From contig DKVI01000119.1 in the NCBI GenBank assembly GCA_002491115.1, forward strand, positions 1 through 8,884: DNA of 8,884 nucleotides, in the 5' to 3' direction. The position numbers and the translations under genes are program-made. Under the pieces are notes generated by a model. That model was not told the origin of the DNA. It saw only the letters and a list, made by a program, of their open reading frames with translations, and did no database searches. The DNA comes from Lachnospiraceae bacterium UBA7182. Its GTDB lineage: Bacteria; Bacillota; Clostridia; Lachnospirales; Lachnospiraceae. Below, piece after piece: positions 5,282 through 8,884 of the stretch; position 1 is the stretch's first letter; every line of letters begins with the position of its first letter.

Positions 5282-6408
5282 CAGATTTACTGGAGCTTCG
5301 GGACCAGATTGATGAAATTGACCGGGAGATCGTAAGATTATTTGAAGAACGGATGGATATCTGTAAGCAGGTGGCCGAATACAAGATAGCGAACGGAAAG
5401 AAAGTACTGGACCGGGCACGGGAAATAGAGAAATTAAAAGTTCTGGGAAATCTTGCCCACAATGAATTTAACCGTCATGGCGTGCAGGAACTGTTCCAGC
5501 AGATCATGTCCATGAGCCGGAAGCTTCAGTACCAGCTTCTGGCTGAAGAAGGCGTATCCGGAAGCCTTCCCTTTACCTGTATCGATCAGATCGACCGTAA
5601 GCACTGCCGGGTGGTCTACCAGGGCGTGGAGGGGGCTTATCAGCACCAGGCAGCCCTTAAATATTTTGGGGAGGACGTAAATATTTTCCATATGGACAGT
5701 TGGCGCGGATGCATGGAAGCCATCAAAGAAGGCATGGCGGACTATGCGGTGCTTCCCATAGAAAATTCTTCCGCGGGAGAGGTAAGCGATATCTATGACC
5801 TTCTGGAAGAGTACGAGAATTATATCGTGGGGGAGCAGATCCTTGAGATCAACCATGCGCTTCTGGGGCTGCCGGGGGCGAAGCTTTCGGATATCCGCAC
5901 GGTCTATTCCCATCCCCAGGCGTTGATGCAGTGTTCGGTCTATCTGGAACAGCAGCATGGCTGGAAGCAGGTAAAAATGGCCAATACTGCCATGGCGGCC
6001 AAAAAAGTGGCCGAGGACCAGGACAAGACCCAGGCGGCCATCGGGAGCGTGGCGGCGGCGGAGCATCACGGGCTGAAAGTGCTGAAGATGCCGGTCAACC
6101 ATAATCGTCTGAACGCCACCCGCTTTATTATCATCACCAACCGCAAGATGTATGAAAAAGACGCCAAAAAGGTCAGCATTTGCTTTGAACTGCCCCATAC
6201 GAGCGGGAGCCTTTATAATATTCTTGCCCATATTATCTACAATGACCTGAATATGTGCAAGATTGAATCCCGCCCGATTCCGGAGCGTAACTGGGAGTAC
6301 CATTTTTTTGTGGATTTTGAAGGAAATTTAAATGACAGCGCGGTCAAAAACGCCGTCCGCGGTATCATGGAGGAAGCGGTAAACTTTAAAATACTGGGCA
6401 ATTATTAG
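5278..6408 (+). CDS. pheA: Bifunctional chorismate mutase / prephenate dehydratase (P-protein)
   Basis: This 376-residue fusion carries out two steps of phenylalanine synthesis: chorismate to prephenate to phenylpyruvate. An AroQ-type chorismate mutase domain spans about 1-86, with Arg8, Arg25, Lys36, Asp45, Arg48 and Glu49 at the same spacing as the E. coli active site (Arg11, Arg28, Lys39, Asp48, Arg51, Glu52). The prephenate dehydratase domain spans about 111-290, with YQGVEGAYQHQAA, PIENSSAGEV and the essential TRF motif at 281-283. A C-terminal ACT domain (about 297-376) contains the ESRP motif (330-333) that binds phenylalanine for feedback inhibition. The start codon overlaps the folC stop by 4 nt, with GGAG upstream, so the two are translationally coupled. 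The gene converges on the PHP gene after 7 nt, with no obvious terminator. Confidence 0.96.
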   Translation: MTDLLELRDQIDEIDREIVRLFEERMDICKQVAEYKIANGKKVLDRAREIEKLKVLGNLAHNEFNRHGVQELFQQIMSMSRKLQYQLLAEEGVSGSLPFTCIDQIDRKHCRVVYQGVEGAYQHQAALKYFGEDVNIFHMDSWRGCMEAIKEGMADYAVLPIENSSAGEVSDIYDLLEEYENYIVGEQILEINHALLGLPGAKLSDIRTVYSHPQALMQCSVYLEQQHGWKQVKMANTAMAAKKVAEDQDKTQAAIGSVAAAEHHGLKVLKMPVNHNRLNATRFIIITNRKMYEKDAKKVSICFELPHTSGSLYNILAHIIYNDLNMCKIESRPIPERNWEYHFFVDFEGNLNDSAVKNAVRGIMEEAVNFKILGNY

Positions 6409-6415
6409 TCCCCGT

Positions 6416-7264
6416 TTATGTTCTGGCTGCTTTCAGCGTTTCCAGAAGACTGTAAGGAATCTCAAGATTGTGCTTAAGGCCTGTTCCAAGGGAGATATCC
6501 GGCTTGTTGGCGCCGTGAAAATCGGAGCCGCCGGTGACGAGCAGGCCGTATTTTTTCGCCAGCGCGCGCATATGGGCTTCGTCGGAGCCTTTGTTTAACA
6601 CATAGACGGCTTCCATGCCCTTTAGTCCAGCTTCTTTTAACTCCCCGACCAGGGCCTCCAGCTGCTTTTTTGTCAGGCTGTATAAAAGCGGATGGGCAAG
6701 CACCGGGATTCCGTGGTGCGTAAGGATCATGCGGATGGCGTCTACAGGCGTGATCTCTTCTTTGGGGACAAAGCAGGAAGCGTTGTCGCCCAGGTATTTG
6801 TCAAAGGCGACAGGCCTGGTTTCCACATAGCCTTCTTCCACAAGCCATGCGGCCATATGGGCGCGGGTGATCACTGCGTCGGGAAAACGGCGGATCAGTA
6901 TTTCTTCCGAGATGGGAAAACCGGTGAGCGCGCGGATCTTTTCGCACATTTTTTCATTCCTTGCGTTGCGGGAATTGATAAACCCGTGGAGCTGTTCCTG
7001 AAAAGAGGGAGAACGGTAGTCGATAAAATATCCCAGAATGTGTATGTCCCGGTGCTGCCATCTGGTGGAAAATTCGATGCCGGGGACCACTTCAAGACCG
7101 GTGCCTTCTGCCGCCTGTAAAGCTCTGTCAATGCCGTCAACCGTATCGTGGTCTGTCAGGGAGTAAGCGCCAAGGCCGGCTGCAATCGCCAGGCGGGTCA
7201 GTTCCTCGGGGGACAAAGAGCCGTCGGAAAAATAAGAATGTACATGAAGATCTATGGTTTTCAT
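6416..7264 (-). CDS. PHP-domain phosphoesterase (RNase AM / YciV-TrpH family)
   Basis: This 282-residue protein is a metal-dependent PHP phosphoesterase of the COG0613 group. Metal ligands are visible in order: HVH with Asp (His7, His9, Asp14), LTDHD (36-40), Glu64 in PGIEFS, His75 in DIHILGY, His136 in RAHMA, the HP at 191-192, and GSDFHG (246-251). Characterised relatives include E. coli YciV (RNase AM), which acts on RNA 5' ends and on nucleoside 3',5'-bisphosphates such as pAp, so a related activity is likely, though the substrate is not fixed by sequence. The start at 7264 is preferred over ATG at 7282 because AGGAGG sits 6 nt upstream and the protein then begins with the canonical MKTIDLHVHS. 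It is divergent from the MATE gene across 60 bp. Confidence 0.9.
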   Translation of the reverse strand: MKTIDLHVHSYFSDGSLSPEELTRLAIAAGLGAYSLTDHDTVDGIDRALQAAEGTGLEVVPGIEFSTRWQHRDIHILGYFIDYRSPSFQEQLHGFINSRNARNEKMCEKIRALTGFPISEEILIRRFPDAVITRAHMAAWLVEEGYVETRPVAFDKYLGDNASCFVPKEEITPVDAIRMILTHHGIPVLAHPLLYSLTKKQLEALVGELKEAGLKGMEAVYVLNKGSDEAHMRALAKKYGLLVTGGSDFHGANKPDISLGTGLKHNLEIPYSLLETLKAART

Positions 7265-7312
7265 AAGGAACCTCCTGTTCATGGTTGTAGATCAAATGAT
7301 TTCTATAGAAAG

Positions 7313-7341
7313 AGTATAACACAAATGAAAGATTTTTTGAA
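7313..7341 (-). promoter_or_regulatory. Candidate promoter of the PHP phosphoesterase gene
   Basis: On the minus strand, TTCAAA (7336-7341) and TATACT (7313-7318) are separated by 17 bp, giving 4 of 6 and 5 of 6 consensus matches. The -35 and most of the spacer lie inside the first codons of the divergent MATE gene, so RNA polymerase here could compete with initiation of MATE transcription. No comparably good plus-strand promoter was found in the 60-bp gap. Confidence 0.35.
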
Positions 7342-8659
7342 AATAGTATTTGGACTTGCTTTTCCCATTGCGATTCAGAATCTGATCAACACCGGCGTGA
7401 CCACAGCGGATGTGGTTATGCTGGGGATGGTGGGGGAGACGGCGCTTTCCAGCGGCTCTCTGGCAGGCCAGGTTCAGTTTGTCATGGGTCTGATGGTCTT
7501 CGGTATGACTTCCGGGGCGTCGGTTCTGACTGCCCAGTATTGGGGGAAAAGGGATATAGATACCATCGAGCGGGTGTTCAGCATGACCCTTTGCTTTGCG
7601 TTGACGGCGGGACTTGCTTTCTTTGCCGCGGCAGAGTGTTTTCCCAGGCAGTTGATGCACATTTTTTCATCGGAGGAAGAGATCATCGCAAACGGCGCGG
7701 CGTACCTTCGGATCGTGGCTTTTGGATATCCTTTGTCGGCGTTTTCCACAGGATATCTGTATCTGATGCGCAGCATCGAGCGGGTAAAGATCGGAACGGC
7801 AGTGCTGGCAGGTTCTCTGATTCTCAACGTGATCTTAAATGCCGTGCTGATCTTTGGGCTTTTCGGTATCCCTGCCATGGGGGTAAGAGGCGCGGCGCTG
7901 GCGACGCTTTTATCGCGCTGTTATGAAATTCTTGTGGTTCTCTTTTATATATGGAAAATTAACCGCCAGGTCCGCCCGCGATTCCGGTATTTTTTCCACT
8001 GGAATCCGCTGCTGTTTAAAGATTTTATGGTCCTTGCCGTTCCGGTGGTGTTAAATGAGACGCTCTGGGGCGCGGGCATGTCCGCCAATGCGGCGGTCCT
8101 GGGCCAGCTTGGCAGCGCCGCGGCAGCGGCCAATTCGGTTGTCCGTGTCATCCGGGAACTGATCATGGTGATGAGCATGGGACTGTCGGCGGCCACAGCC
8201 GTTCTGGTGGGAAAAGCCATCGGAGAGAAGCAGATGGACCAGGCAAAGCTGTATGCCAGAAGGATGATCGGCTTAAGTTTTATTGTTACTTTTTGTGCCA
8301 GCACGGTCATCTTCTTTTTGCGGGGAACCATCACAAATGCGCTGTCGCTGGGGGCAGAGGCCAGGGGCTATCTTTTATTTATGCTGACAATCCTGTGTTT
8401 TTATGCGCTGTGTCAGTCCATTACATGCCCGGTGATCGTGGGAGTCTTACGGGCAGGCGGAGACACCCGCTTCGGTCTTCTGGTGGAGGCAGGTACTTTG
8501 TGGTGCGGGTCGATTCTGCTTGGTTCTTTGGGCGCTTTTGTTTTTCACCTTTCGGTCCGCCCGGTGGCAGTGCTCTTAATGACCGATGAATTTATTAAAT
8601 TTCCGTTGGCATTCTGGCGCTACCGGAGTAAAATATGGCTGAAAGATGTGACAAGATAA
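7325..8659 (+). CDS. MATE family efflux transporter
   Basis: This polytopic inner-membrane protein of about 444 residues belongs to the multidrug and toxic compound extrusion family, which exports cationic drugs or metabolites using a sodium or proton gradient. It shows the typical start FLKIVFGLAFPIAIQNLINTG, then VVMLGMVGETALSSGSLAGQ, GASVLTAQYWGKRD, MGVRGAALATLLSR and, at the start of the second half, VPVVLNETLWGAGMSANAAVLGQLG. About twelve hydrophobic segments are arranged as two similar halves. The frame is open upstream to 7148, but that part overlaps the PHP gene and is not MATE-like. The ATG at 7325 gives the family's normal N-terminus, although its ribosome binding site is weak (AAAGAG about 10 nt upstream). 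The substrate cannot be predicted. A DMT-type transporter gene starts 29 nt downstream, probably in the same operon. Confidence 0.93.
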   Translation: MKDFLKIVFGLAFPIAIQNLINTGVTTADVVMLGMVGETALSSGSLAGQVQFVMGLMVFGMTSGASVLTAQYWGKRDIDTIERVFSMTLCFALTAGLAFFAAAECFPRQLMHIFSSEEEIIANGAAYLRIVAFGYPLSAFSTGYLYLMRSIERVKIGTAVLAGSLILNVILNAVLIFGLFGIPAMGVRGAALATLLSRCYEILVVLFYIWKINRQVRPRFRYFFHWNPLLFKDFMVLAVPVVLNETLWGAGMSANAAVLGQLGSAAAAANSVVRVIRELIMVMSMGLSAATAVLVGKAIGEKQMDQAKLYARRMIGLSFIVTFCASTVIFFLRGTITNALSLGAEARGYLLFMLTILCFYALCQSITCPVIVGVLRAGGDTRFGLLVEAGTLWCGSILLGSLGAFVFHLSVRPVAVLLMTDEFIKFPLAFWRYRSKIWLKDVTR

Positions 8660-8688
8660 AATGCAAGGATGATTGGAGATACGAACTT

Positions 8689-8877
8689 ATGATAAATAAA
8701 AATTCTTCTCATATGGCAGGAATCCTCCTGACCCTTCTTGGCGCCATGCTGTGGGGGATCTGCGGAAGCTGCGGGCAGTATTTATTTCAATATAAAGAAG
8801 TGACGTCCAACTGGCTGGTGCCTTTCCGTCTTACCATTGCCGGGGCGGTGATTCTGATCCTTTTATTGTCTGTATAA
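8689..8877 (+). CDS. DMT/EamA-type transporter, N-terminal part only, interrupted near the window edge
   Basis: The frame encodes about 62 residues, beginning MINKNSSHMAGILLTLLGAMLWGICGS. It continues through CGQYLFQ, SNWLVPFRL and a second hydrophobic helix. This is the typical start of a 10-helix EamA (drug/metabolite transporter) protein of about 290-300 residues, so only two of ten helices are encoded before a TAA at 8875-8877. In the next frame the sequence continues as FYCLYNGV, which fits the family better than a stop, pointing to a frameshift around 8855-8865. That may be a genuine pseudogene, a sequence error, or a low-quality contig end. The start at 8689 is preferred over 8635 because the latter overlaps the MATE gene; GGAG lies about 10 nt upstream. 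The remainder, if present, lies outside the window. Confidence 0.6.
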   Translation: MINKNSSHMAGILLTLLGAMLWGICGSCGQYLFQYKEVTSNWLVPFRLTIAGAVILILLLSV

Positions 8878-8884
8878 TGGGGTT

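Noticed and set aside
5434..6303. Long open frame (289 codons) on the minus strand within pheA
   Set aside because: It is fully antisense to a pheA gene whose domains and catalytic residues are intact, its translation is low in membrane or fold-like pattern and resembles no family, and it has no ribosome binding site.
6692..7120. Open frame of 142 codons on the plus strand opposite the PHP gene
   Set aside because: It lies antisense to a clearly conserved PHP enzyme and its translation shows no recognisable domain; best explained as a shadow of codon bias.

Overview
The window looks like a chromosomal stretch from a Lachnospiraceae-type Firmicute (class Clostridia). The reasons are a class of aspartate transcarbamoylase with a separate PyrI subunit, a fused chorismate mutase-prephenate dehydratase, strong AGGAGG-type ribosome binding sites, moderate GC, and proteins typical of gut clostridia (AI-2E-type permease, CmpB-like membrane protein, PHP phosphoesterase, MATE exporter). 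This assignment is inferred from gene content only.

Layout from left to right. (1) Positions 1-1400: a plus-strand AI-2E family membrane permease with a promoter and a perfect short palindrome in its 5' leader. It ends in a hairpin that can serve as a shared terminator with the convergent pyr genes. (2) Positions 1385-2905, minus strand: pyrB and pyrI, the catalytic and regulatory subunits of aspartate transcarbamoylase, overlapping by 7 nt. They lie behind a sigma70-type promoter and a leader of about 140 nt. That leader can fold into an elaborate 89-nt hairpin and holds a possible 9-codon leader peptide whose stop overlaps the pyrB start (ATGA). This leader matches no RNA family I recognise and is the most interesting element here. 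(3) Positions 2934-3317, minus strand: a small CmpB-like membrane protein. (4) Positions 3387-6408, plus strand: a yefM-yoeB type II toxin-antitoxin pair, whose toxin keeps all four catalytic residues, followed without a gap by folC and pheA. All four genes look like one transcription unit starting at the antitoxin promoter. (5) Positions 6416-7264, minus strand: a PHP-family phosphoesterase, convergent with pheA and separated by 7 nt. (6) Positions 7325 to the end, plus strand: a MATE-family exporter, then the start of a DMT/EamA-type transporter that is interrupted by a stop codon 7 nt before the window edge.

Functionally the region is mostly housekeeping metabolism: pyrimidine synthesis (pyrBI), folate polyglutamation (folC) and phenylalanine synthesis (pheA), mixed with membrane transporters. 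The accessory element is the AT-richer toxin-antitoxin pair, which may have inserted upstream of folC-pheA and now supplies or contributes to their transcription. I see no tRNA, rRNA, insertion sequence, CRISPR array or integrase.
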